From: an uncultured Candidatus Saccharibacteria bacterium
GTDB lineage: Bacteria; Patescibacteriota; Saccharimonadia; Saccharimonadales; Saccharimonadaceae
Direction: 5' to 3'
Assembly: GCA_948648655.1 (NCBI GenBank)
Contig: CAPKVJ010000004.1
Span: forward strand, 5,577 to 69,576
DNA: 64,000 nucleotides
Positions 24,742 through 31,684 of the stretch are shown piece by piece. The position numbers and the translations under genes were made by a program. The notes beneath the pieces were generated by a model. It had not been told where the DNA came from, made no database searches, and saw only the letters and a program-made list of their open reading frames with translations. Numbering within the stretch: position 1 is the first letter of the stretch; the number at the start of each line of letters is the position of its first letter.

Positions 24742-25485
24742 ATGGATAGTATAGTTGAGTTTCTTAAGAGGCGAGCCACTTCTACTTTCTTGGTGTCATA
24801 TACGGCTTTTTGGCTAATGTATCACTGGGAGGGGTTTGCGACATTATTCGCTACTAGCCAAGAATACATCATGTCGCAATACGATATGCTTAAAAACGAA
24901 TACTTGGCAAAATACTTTTTTGGACTCATACGACTAGAAGACTGGGATTGGGGTATTTTCATATGGAAAGCACTAGGATACTTAATACCAGCAATATTAG
25001 CGTATGTCTATGTTTGGTGGCTACCAAAATGGGTCTTGAATCCATGCTACAGAAAAGAGGTATATTATAAGATTGAAAGAAGGATTATTAAAAACGAAGC
25101 GGAGAGGCGGCTTAACGAGTCGGAAACACAAAAAGTCGAATCCAAGAGAGAACTATTGCAAAAACAAGAGGAAGTTAATAATATTAGCCCTGAAGAGGAG
25201 TGGAAATTAAGCTTTGAGGAATGTCAGTCCAAAAATGGTGTTTTGTTGATGGATACGCTTAATGAGCTCAAAGAGGTTGTTTATAATAACTCAGGCTATC
25301 TTAAAGATATTGATAGTGGTCATAACATAATGACCAGCGAGGAGCTTATGCTATGCGACACATACGAATTAATTAAGTTTGAAAGAAATAAGACAACCGG
25401 CAAAGTTAACGGCTATATTTCTCTAACCGAAAAAGGTAGATTTTTCTTAAAAGAAGGAGCTGAGTTCTCTCCTTCTGATGAGTGA
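24742..25485 (+). CDS. Two-TM protein with cytosolic coiled coil and winged-helix-like tail
   Basis: Unrecognised 247-residue protein. Two hydrophobic regions lie at about 14-34 and 73-96, with aromatic-rich loops (EDWDWGIFIWKALGY). A charged coiled-coil stretch follows at 105-155 (RRIIKNEAERRLNESETQKVE). A C-terminal part (LLMDTLNELKEVV, YISLTEKGRFFLKEG) resembles a winged helix. The layout recalls membrane effectors of phage-exclusion systems, an inference only. The start ATG follows TGTGGTATACT by about 8 nt, so the upstream 15 codons of the open frame are probably not translated. Confidence 0.7.
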   Translation: MDSIVEFLKRRATSTFLVSYTAFWLMYHWEGFATLFATSQEYIMSQYDMLKNEYLAKYFFGLIRLEDWDWGIFIWKALGYLIPAILAYVYVWWLPKWVLNPCYRKEVYYKIERRIIKNEAERRLNESETQKVESKRELLQKQEEVNNISPEEEWKLSFEECQSKNGVLLMDTLNELKEVVYNNSGYLKDIDSGHNIMTSEELMLCDTYELIKFERNKTTGKVNGYISLTEKGRFFLKEGAEFSPSDE

Positions 25486-25602
25486 ACCCAATTTTCCCAC
25501 ATTTTCTTAAACATTCAGGGTTTCTGTATAGGAAAACTCTCTTTACTGATTTGTGGCATAAGTATAGGAAATACTGGGGTTGAGTAAGGTTTGGCTGGGT
25601 TA

Positions 25603-25710
25603 GCGTTTGGTGAGTTCGGGTTTTTGCCAAAAAATGCTTTTGGCCTTTGGTGATATAGTGAAAGCATTATGGCACGACCTAGCAAATACACTCCCGAACT
25701 CACCAAACGC
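25603..25710. promoter_or_regulatory. 18-bp inverted repeat around promoter and start of the HTH gene
   Basis: Perfect arms at 25603-25620 and 25693-25710; the right arm lies within codons 9-14 of the HTH gene. The enclosed 72 bp hold a second hairpin (GCCAAAA/TTTTGGC), a GATATAGTG -10-like box and the ATG at 25669. This suggests an operator or an mRNA hairpin that hides the start. Confidence 0.65.
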
Positions 25711-26232
25711 ATCAAGCAATACATCTCCGATGGGCTGACTGTGCGTGATGCTTGTTATGGAGTTGGAATATCAGAAGATACATTTTGTCGTTGGCGCAGA
25801 GAAAAGCCTGAGTTTGCTAAGCTAGTGCAAGAAGCGACCGAGGCCCAATGTTGGAGTAGTGCTGGTTTAGCACGCACGAGTGAATACCGACGCTATCAGA
25901 GGCGGCTAAAACGTTCTCAGACACAACCGGAAAGCCAAAAAGGCTCAGATACTCACCTCTGCACAGAAAATGCCCTTATAACGGCTCTAAAAGCCCCACA
26001 GGGCTATTCTAGCAGTAGCGACTTAGTCTCATCTAGCTTTGGTGCGAAGCTAGAAACTAGAACTGGTCCACCGACTAATGATTTTGGTGAGCTAGTGTGC
26101 TGTGATGCCTACTATAATCCAAAGACCAACAAAGTAGAGTGGGTAGAGCGAGAAACATATGGCAGACCGATATTCCATCGTTGTAGCGTGGAGAAGTGGC
26201 AGGAGCGAATGATAGCTAAGGCTATGTGGTAA
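25669..26232 (+). CDS. HTH protein resembling phage terminase small subunit
   Basis: 187-residue protein. The N-terminus (RPSKYTPELTKRIKQYISDGLTVRDACYGVGISEDTFCRWRREKPEFAKLV by pattern, residues 3-53) is the DNA-binding HTH of terminase small-subunit/homeodomain-like families. The rest is Ser/Thr-rich and not recognised. No large terminase, portal or capsid gene is nearby, so a packaging role is unlikely; it may be a regulator. Its 3' end overlaps by 11 bp the convergent small membrane protein gene. An 18-bp inverted repeat spans its start. Confidence 0.7.
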   Translation: MARPSKYTPELTKRIKQYISDGLTVRDACYGVGISEDTFCRWRREKPEFAKLVQEATEAQCWSSAGLARTSEYRRYQRRLKRSQTQPESQKGSDTHLCTENALITALKAPQGYSSSSDLVSSSFGAKLETRTGPPTNDFGELVCCDAYYNPKTNKVEWVERETYGRPIFHRCSVEKWQERMIAKAMW

Positions 26233-26401
26233 AAATACAAACACAGACTGCAACGCCAATACCAAACAAGATAAGTCCAATAATTAGGCAAAACACAAGC
26301 ATGGCAAAAGCCCCATTACCGATTTTCTGATGGGGGTGCTTGGCAGCATCTTTACCCATCTCGTAATACCACCAAGGCGAAAAAGGAGAGTCATTTGTCA
26401 T
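26222..26401 (-). CDS. Small single-TM protein, copy B
   Basis: 59 residues: MTNDSPFSPWWYYEMGKDAA, basic stretch KHPHQKIGNG, then a hydrophobic helix rich in Ile/Val/Cys ending CIFTT. Same length and plan as copy A at 23110-23289, with about half the positions identical. It lies directly downstream of the DUF262-HNH gene (13-bp gap), so it may be the third gene of the methylase operon. Its 3' end overlaps the convergent HTH gene. Unknown function; a membrane partner or toxin-like peptide is conceivable. Confidence 0.7.
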   Translation of the reverse strand: MTNDSPFSPWWYYEMGKDAAKHPHQKIGNGAFAMLVFCLIIGLILFGIGVAVCVCIFTT

Positions 26402-26413
26402 CTTATCTCTATT

Positions 26414-27544
26414 TTACATCAAGTGGTTTGATTTGAGATTGTTGTGTCGTTTACATAGCATCTGGCAATTATCTAGGGATGTTTTGCCGCCTTTGCTCCA
26501 TGGTATAATGTGGTCGCCTTCCATTTCTTCAAATGCATATGTTGCGTCGATATGTTTTCCTCCTTGCTCTATGTCGCAATATGGACAATGCCCGTTTTGC
26601 CGTTCGTAAACCGTGCGCTTGATAGCATTATCGAAAGCCCGTAGGTTCAGAGACTTTTCTTGACCATACAAAACATATTCGTAGATACCAGGTTTTGACT
26701 GAACCTCATCATCTGTCATCAAACTTTTCACTTGCTCCTCAAGTTTGTTTGCATCAAAAGCTTGCTCTTTGAAATCATTATAAAACCTACCCCAGTCTAG
26801 ACCCTTCATTTCAGAACGGTAAACTGGAAATGTTGAACGCACCCAGGCGATAATGTTCTCAAAATAGCTCCAAAGTGCGCTAGCCTCAACATCCCTCTTC
26901 TTATGTTGCGCCATATACTCCTTCACATCGCCCCTACTGGCCCACTTTAACACCTTCGCCAAATAGTCTTGACGCTCAACTACTCCTTTCATATAGTCTT
27001 TGCCTAGGCCATATGCAGCACATTTTGGCTTACTGAAATATCGACGAGCATCCGTTAACCATTCACCATTATAGGTAGCATTGAGCATTTCTTGCTCATT
27101 TAGAGCTAATCCGTTGATGTTGATAGTGCGAAACCAGTTGTATATCTCGTCCTCGGTGCCATCACAAATACACACTTCTAGTGGATAGTTCAAGATTTGC
27201 TCTTGCTCGTTTTCTGGCAGTGTGTCGAAATACATTTTCTCGCCATTCTGGTTTATGATAGCAAACTTATAATCAAGGTAGCGACAAATAGAGAGCGTGC
27301 GCTGTTGCCCGTCGAGGAGGTCAAAGTGGTCGCCATTAGCAACCCAATACATAATGTTCAAAGGTCGCTCGTGCATCACCGTGTCAATCACTTTGCGTTG
27401 TCGTTCGTCATCATAGATAAACTCACGCTGATATTTTGGGCGTATATCGAGTTTGCCACCAAACCCTACTACGCCTTCCCAATCGTAGTCTTGGTAACCA
27501 TCAAATAGTTGCCTTATAGTTATATTCTGTCTAGTAGTCTTCAT
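26414..27544 (-). CDS. DUF262-HNH nuclease (GmrSD-like)
   Basis: 376-residue protein combining a ParB-like DUF262 domain (DGQQR motif at 78-82, LLDGQQRTLSICRYL) with a C-terminal HNH nuclease. The nuclease has CPYC near 319, EGDHIIPWSKGGKTSLDNCQ near 342 and LCKRHNNLK. DUF262-HNH proteins act as modification-dependent or modification-blocked restriction enzymes (GmrSD, SspE/BrxU relatives). The start ATG overlaps the stop of the methylase gene by 4 bp, so they are translated together. This pairing suggests a restriction-modification unit with the neighbour protecting self DNA. Confidence 0.88.
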   Translation of the reverse strand: MKTTRQNITIRQLFDGYQDYDWEGVVGFGGKLDIRPKYQREFIYDDERQRKVIDTVMHERPLNIMYWVANGDHFDLLDGQQRTLSICRYLDYKFAIINQNGEKMYFDTLPENEQEQILNYPLEVCICDGTEDEIYNWFRTININGLALNEQEMLNATYNGEWLTDARRYFSKPKCAAYGLGKDYMKGVVERQDYLAKVLKWASRGDVKEYMAQHKKRDVEASALWSYFENIIAWVRSTFPVYRSEMKGLDWGRFYNDFKEQAFDANKLEEQVKSLMTDDEVQSKPGIYEYVLYGQEKSLNLRAFDNAIKRTVYERQNGHCPYCDIEQGGKHIDATYAFEEMEGDHIIPWSKGGKTSLDNCQMLCKRHNNLKSNHLM

Positions 27545-28584
27545 TCGTTCTCCTTTCTCCTAATTGTTATTCTGGCATATACCGAATGAACATATTCTTT
27601 GGTTTGCTCGTTGTAAAGAAAATTACCTCTCGCCGATTTTCCAGATAATACTGGGTTTCCGTTTGCCTTGTTGCCAGATGCTCCAGTATAGGTCAAATCT
27701 TGTCGCATCTCCTTGAAGTCTCCGTAATACCTAAGGTTCGGTATGCCAGCCTGCTCATCCGTGCTTGACTGAAGCAGACCAAGTATCTCAAACTGTTCTG
27801 GGTTATAATTATCGAGAAATGTAATAGGCACACCCATCACACCAAAGTAATCTTTTGGAATAGACTTTACTTTGTCGACTTCAATGGCATCGTAGTTGTC
27901 GTAATGTGGGAACTTTTCTGGAGTGTAGCTCTCGTATAAAATCATATCTTCGTGGCGTTTTGTGGTGTCCAAATTAGTCCACCAACGGCAAAGTCCTGAC
28001 ATATTGGTGGTCTCAGTGCCATCTGGTCGAACAAACTTATTGGGAACGGTATAACCTAGCCATACTTTATTATTCGCTAGTAGAGGAAATACATCTTTGT
28101 AAGTGATAGCGTTCTTATTTCCAATGATGAGAAACTTTTTCCGATATTGTATTAGCTGCTGGATATACTCACGGAATAGTGAAAAAGGAGGATTGGTGCA
28201 AACGATGTCGGCCTCTTTTAGTAGTTCGATACACTCTGCACTCCGAAAATCTCCACCTTCTTGAAGGTCAATTTTCTCACATTTATCTTTCCCCGTAATC
28301 TCGATACGATAGCCCACTCGATGCATTGGGTCTAACCAAGCTTGTGTGAAAAGGTCAGATTTTACATAGCGAGTGCAAATGAGCTTTTTCAGACCATAGT
28401 GGTCAAAATTGAGCTTAAAAAAGTCCGAGAACGCACTTTCGGCTGGGTCGTCGCAGTTGCAATACACAACTTTACTCCTAAACTGGTCTCGGTAATGGTT
28501 CAGCTCTGCTTGAATGTCGTCATAACGAGTGTAGAACTCATTATCTTTGGCTTTCTTAGCCTTATCTAATGATATGTTTGCCAT
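27541..28584 (-). CDS. EcoRI-type adenine-specific DNA methyltransferase
   Basis: 347-residue methyltransferase matching the EcoRI methylase family. The N-terminus is DKAKKAKDNEFYTRYDDIQAEL, with YCNCDDPAESAFSDFF, then catalytic motif IV NPPF at 131-134 (IVCTNPPFSLFREYI). FLIIGNKNAITYKDVFPL and a C-terminal TYTGASGNKANGNPVL segment follow. It should methylate adenine in a short target. It opens a DUF262-HNH operon (4-bp overlap). Its leader has two competing helices that end exactly at the start codon. Confidence 0.9.
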   Translation of the reverse strand: MANISLDKAKKAKDNEFYTRYDDIQAELNHYRDQFRSKVVYCNCDDPAESAFSDFFKLNFDHYGLKKLICTRYVKSDLFTQAWLDPMHRVGYRIEITGKDKCEKIDLQEGGDFRSAECIELLKEADIVCTNPPFSLFREYIQQLIQYRKKFLIIGNKNAITYKDVFPLLANNKVWLGYTVPNKFVRPDGTETTNMSGLCRWWTNLDTTKRHEDMILYESYTPEKFPHYDNYDAIEVDKVKSIPKDYFGVMGVPITFLDNYNPEQFEILGLLQSSTDEQAGIPNLRYYGDFKEMRQDLTYTGASGNKANGNPVLSGKSARGNFLYNEQTKEYVHSVYARITIRRKENE

Positions 28585-28764
28585 AGTAGTTTACCAACCG
28601 TTAGTTGGGCGCTACTTTTGGAGTTTTCTCAAACAAAAGAAGCGACCATTTGCTATTAGTTGGTAAACTACAACTCTTACTTAAAGCAGAGCGAGCAAAT
28701 GGCCGCAAACTTCCTACTTTAAGTAAAAATTGAATTGTAGTTTACCGCTTCTAATTATACCACA
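28585..28764 (-). promoter_or_regulatory. Switch-like leader of the methylase operon
   Basis: Extended -10 TGTGGTATAAT (TATAAT at 28754-28759) followed by a roughly 160-nt leader. The segment 28659-28673 can pair either with 28735-28746 (12 bp) or with 28586-28598 (13 bp). The second site touches the ATG at 28584. Further complementary pairs are 28679-28686/28717-28724 and 28646-28654/28694-28702. The two main helices exclude each other, as in attenuators or autoregulated leaders. Confidence 0.7.
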
Positions 28765-28831
28765 AAACGAGCCACATAAGATGCTTGCAAGAGACGCTCT
28801 CACACTAGCTTAAGAAAACCCGTCATTTTAG

Positions 28832-28870
28832 CTAGCGTGTAAAAACACGCTAGTATTTCCACGCTATAAT
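28832..28870 (+). promoter_or_regulatory. Promoter with overlapping inverted-repeat operator
   Basis: A 9-bp inverted repeat (28832-28840/28845-28853) overlies the expected -35 region of an extended -10 CGCTATAAT (TATAAT 28865-28870). It precedes the 56-residue ORF and recombinase. Probably a repressor site. Confidence 0.55.
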
Positions 28871-28899
28871 GATGAGATAATTAAACGGAGTAAGAATAA

Positions 28900-29070
28900 A
28901 TGAATAACAACTGGAATGATTTTCTTGGTAGTCAGGCAGGAGATGCCATAGCTGATAGTATTGGCGCCTTGCGTGATGCAAACATTAGCCGTAGTGCTGA
29001 TGGTCCAGGTTGCAATGAGCAAGTTATTAACGGCATTCCAACTAAGTTAGGAAACTCTAGGAATGTTTGA
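28900..29070 (+). CDS. 56-residue protein preceding the recombinase
   Basis: Small hydrophilic ORF (MNNNWNDFLGSQAGDAIADS...) with GGAG 10 nt before the ATG and a TATAAT box at 28865. Its stop overlaps the recombinase start by 8 bp, a typical coupled arrangement. Size and place suggest an accessory or directionality factor, but no HTH motif is visible, so the role is unknown. Confidence 0.6.
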   Translation: MNNNWNDFLGSQAGDAIADSIGALRDANISRSADGPGCNEQVINGIPTKLGNSRNV

Positions 29071-30757
29071 TGAGTTTCAAGAAGTTGATCGCAGTTCCTT
29101 AAGATATGTCATCTATCTAAGAAAGTCTACCGAAGATGAGAACAAGCAAGCCCACTCATTTAGCGATCAAGAAAAGGACTGTCGCCGATATGCGGCTCAA
29201 CTCGGTATAGAAGACAACATTATAGAGCCGGCAATTAAGGAGAGTGCCTCAGCCAAATATCCCGACAATCGTCCAAAGTTCAACAAACTAATTGAGGATC
29301 TGAAAGCCGGTCGAATTGATGGTATTATTGCCTATCATCCAGACAGGCTTTCACGCAATATGCTAGAAGCTGGCATTGTGCTAGACATGCTAACGCCTGG
29401 AAGACCAACCAAAAAGGGCGTAAAACCAGAACCGATTATAAAAGACTTGCTCTTCTCGTCTTTTTATTTTAGGAACGACATCAATGGCAGATGTATGCTA
29501 GCATTTCAGTTTATGATGGCTACACAATACTCTGAACACCTAGAAGAGGTAGTGACGCGAGGAGTTAGGAGTCATCTTGCCGTCGGACAGTCTTCTGGCA
29601 CACCTAAGTGGGGCTATCGTAGAGGTGATGATGGCTTTTATGTGCCTGACAATAATTTCAGTCACATACAGCATGCTTGGGAAATGATACGAAACGGCAG
29701 TAGTCAGGTAGCGGCTGTGGAGTATCTTGTGGAAAATGATGTGCACTACATGACAAAACGAACCCCGTCAAAGATATCCAAGCGCGTCGACTTCACTGGA
29801 GATGGTGGAGGAGGGACAATGTCTCGTATGTTAAGAAATCCGTTCTATTATGGCATCTTATGTCAGGGAGGAAATGAGGTTGATTTAAGAAAAGTGCAGC
29901 CAGGTTTTACTCCAGTAGTCTCACAAGAACACTGGAATGAAGTGCAGGAGGCCTTACGAAAGAACGGCAAAAAGCACCGAGGGCATCGAAAGCGTGTTGG
30001 CGCTCCCGTTTTCTTGCCATTCAGAGGGATGGTCGAATGTGGCGTATGTGGTGGCAATATGATTGCTTATCGCACTAGAGGAAAAGATAAGGCAAAACAT
30101 GCCCTAGTCTACTATGCTTGCCAAAATAAAAATTGCACCCGCTCTAAAAAACAAGTTAGGGGAGAAAATGTCGTAAAAGATTTATGTGAGCAACTTGTGG
30201 GAATTGAAGTATTGCCGGAAGCATATGATGAATACAGTGAATCGGTAGAGTCTCATATTACGAAAGAAATTGACAAACTGAATACAAAAAAGCTCAGCCT
30301 ACGAGGTTCACTTTCGCAATTGAAATCACGTCTCAAACGGGAGAATACTTCACTCAAGGTGTTGAAGTCAGATAGCCAAATACCACAAACCACAATATCT
30401 GCTGCGATTGAAGAAGTGAAGAGTCTAGAACAACAAATTACAGCAACGGAAAAAGAACTGGCTGATGTTGTGGCAAAAATCAAAGATCCGGCAAAAGTCG
30501 TAGCCACAAAAGAAGAGTTCTTCAAATTTCTAGAAACCGCTGATTTACAGATGAGAAATGGTAATTTTGTGGAAAAAGACATTGTTGCCCGTGCACTGTT
30601 CTCGAAACTCGTCATTGACAACGAAAATAAGACCACCGCTCTCTATAAAACTGAGTTTGATGGTCTTATTTCTATGGGCAATTCTCATCATCTTGTGAAT
30701 GGTGAGCCGGGAGGGGCTCGAACCCTCGACACCGGGCTTAAAAGGCCCGTGCTCTAA
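29063..30757 (+). CDS. Large serine recombinase (integrase), C-terminus altered by integration
   Basis: 564-residue site-specific recombinase. The resolvase domain has catalytic S22 (YLRKSTEDENKQ), the R-L-S-R motif in AYHPDRLSRNMLEAGIVLDML, and the PF07508 recombinase domain (PKWGYRRGDDGFYV...). A zinc ribbon (VECGVCGGNM near 326, YACQNKNC near 354) and a long coiled coil at about 395-480 complete the family plan. The last 18 residues (PGGARTLDTGLKRPVL region) are read from the antisense strand of tRNA-Lys. The native end appears to lie at 23450-23591. It is coupled to the 56-residue ORF. Confidence 0.93.
   Translation: MFDEFQEVDRSSLRYVIYLRKSTEDENKQAHSFSDQEKDCRRYAAQLGIEDNIIEPAIKESASAKYPDNRPKFNKLIEDLKAGRIDGIIAYHPDRLSRNMLEAGIVLDMLTPGRPTKKGVKPEPIIKDLLFSSFYFRNDINGRCMLAFQFMMATQYSEHLEEVVTRGVRSHLAVGQSSGTPKWGYRRGDDGFYVPDNNFSHIQHAWEMIRNGSSQVAAVEYLVENDVHYMTKRTPSKISKRVDFTGDGGGGTMSRMLRNPFYYGILCQGGNEVDLRKVQPGFTPVVSQEHWNEVQEALRKNGKKHRGHRKRVGAPVFLPFRGMVECGVCGGNMIAYRTRGKDKAKHALVYYACQNKNCTRSKKQVRGENVVKDLCEQLVGIEVLPEAYDEYSESVESHITKEIDKLNTKKLSLRGSLSQLKSRLKRENTSLKVLKSDSQIPQTTISAAIEEVKSLEQQITATEKELADVVAKIKDPAKVVATKEEFFKFLETADLQMRNGNFVEKDIVARALFSKLVIDNENKTTALYKTEFDGLISMGNSHHLVNGEPGGARTLDTGLKRPVL
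30693..30705. other. Right attachment core
   Basis: TTGTGAATGGTGA at the junction of recombinase frame and tRNA-Lys; contains the complement of the tRNA discriminator and CCA. Confidence 0.7.
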
Positions 30758-30776
30758 CCAGCTGAGCTACCGGCCC
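30700..30776 (-). tRNA. tRNA-Lys (TTT), integration target
   Basis: Acceptor GGGCCGG/CCGGCTC, anticodon loop CTTTTAA giving TTT, T-arm GAGGG/CCCTC with loop TTCGAGC, discriminator A and encoded CCA. The element rebuilds the tRNA 3' end, so it stays functional. The recombinase gene overlaps it antisense by 58 bp. Confidence 0.96.
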
Positions 30777-30903
30777 ACAATGTGTACATTATAGCACAAA
30801 GTCTGAAAAAGATAAAGACTGATTTTTACTTGTAAAAAGTCTAGTTCTATGTTAAAATTGTTATAGCTTGCACCAAAAAATTACATGAAAGGGGGAGAGT
30901 TTT

Positions 30904-31254
30904 ATGAATTACGTGCCAGTGTACATTTTAGATTTCCAAAAGTTGTCCACCGAAGAGCTGGAGGAAACAATAATTAGGCGTGGAGTTCCTAACGCTAGAG
31001 CGGTGTTCCAGGCGATATATGAGCGTGATCCTAGCGAACGCGAGGAGCAGTCCATGCATTCCATGTTATCAGCCCTATTGATGCGCCGCAAATTTAGCGA
31101 TGAAGAGCGCATCTTGTTAAATAGTGAATTTGGACTGGGACAACAAAAGCTTATAGATAGCAGCGACAAGGAGCGATTGCTCCGCTTTTCCTATGATCAT
31201 AATCGTAGGGGTATTATCGACGTATTAAATAAAATCAAGGTATGGTATAAATAA
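30904..31254 (+). CDS. Hypothetical protein, 116 residues
   Basis: Unrecognised soluble protein with no signal peptide or membrane helix. It is mainly helical and charged (LSTEELEETIIRRGVPNARAVFQAIYERDPSEREEQ; FSDEERILLNSEFGLGQQKL, by pattern). GGGGGAGAG 4 nt before the ATG is a strong ribosome-binding site, and a leader of about 40 nt is likely. It ends before a clear terminator. It lies just outside the element, between tRNA-Lys and cassette D. Confidence 0.7.
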   Translation: MNYVPVYILDFQKLSTEELEETIIRRGVPNARAVFQAIYERDPSEREEQSMHSMLSALLMRRKFSDEERILLNSEFGLGQQKLIDSSDKERLLRFSYDHNRRGIIDVLNKIKVWYK

Positions 31255-31274
31255 TAAATCGATAATACTATTAT

Positions 31275-31305
31275 CCTTGCTCCTTTAAGGAGCAAGGAAT
31301 TTTTG
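31275..31305 (+). terminator. Terminator touching cassette D
   Basis: 9-bp stem (31275-31283/31289-31297) then AATTTTTG. The T-run merges with the 5' border of cassette D. Confidence 0.9.
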
Positions 31306-31510
31306 TGCGCAGCGGGAGCATTGGTATTAGTAGTAATAAATTGAGATTCATTGGTCAGGGTAGCTACGCCTGGTCTTCGATGCCTAATTCCAATATTAAT
31401 AATGCCTACTACTTAATTGTTTGGAGTAGCAGTATTGACCAATCAAACAATAGTCGTTGGCTTGCCTTCCCCCTCCGCTGCCTAGCTAGTTAGAGTATAG
31501 GTAGTAGGAG
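31302..31510 (+). repeat. Variable surface-domain cassette D
   Basis: 63 codons from FVRSG to PLRCLAS, stop at 31493, conserved tail to about 31510. The interior is its own (SIGISSNKLRFIGQGSYAWSS; NINNAYYLIVWSSSIDQ) but keeps AWSSM and AYYL positions. It starts at the T-run of a terminator, so it cannot be the end of an expressed upstream gene. No start or ribosome-binding site of its own. Confidence 0.8.
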
Positions 31511-31598
31511 GATAGAAGAAGAGCTATTTGATAAGCGGCTTACTTAAAAAGAGTCCACCTCACAAATTGAGATGAACATCTTTCATTAAAATCGAACT

Positions 31599-31675
31599 TG
31601 GTGGGCGATAGAGGATTCGAACCTCTGACCTCGTCTACGTCAAAGACGCGCTCTAGCCAACTGAGCTAACCGCCC
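31599..31675 (-). tRNA. tRNA-Val (GAC)
   Basis: Acceptor GGGCGGT/ATCGCCC, anticodon stem CGTCT/AGACG with loop TTGACGT giving GAC, T-arm AGAGG/CCTCT with TTCGAAT, encoded CCA. Confidence 0.96.
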
Positions 31676-31684
31676 TACTCTTCT

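Larger units (their letters stand above)
23437..30705. mobile_element. Integrated element at tRNA-Lys, serine-recombinase type
   Basis: About 7.3 kb bounded by a 13-bp direct repeat TTGTGAATGGTGA (23437-23449 and 30693-30705). The right copy includes the CCA end of tRNA-Lys. Contents left to right: native 3' end of the recombinase gene plus terminator, trypsin-like protease, two-TM protein, HTH protein, small membrane protein, DUF262-HNH nuclease, EcoRI-type methylase, 56-residue ORF and serine recombinase. No capsid or conjugation genes are seen, so it is a small integrative defence-type island or satellite. Confidence 0.75.

Noticed and set aside
25669..26232. Prophage packaging module
   Set aside because: Only an HTH domain like the terminase small subunit is seen; no large terminase, portal, capsid or tail gene lies nearby.
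29063..30757. Serine recombinase as the enzyme that shuffles the cassettes
   Set aside because: Its attachment core TTGTGAATGGTGA does not match the cassette borders, and its own element ends explain its presence.
20228..31510. Cassettes as integron gene cassettes with attC sites
   Set aside because: The borders share only a 7-bp inverted pair, there is no tyrosine integron integrase, and copies are not in one directed array.
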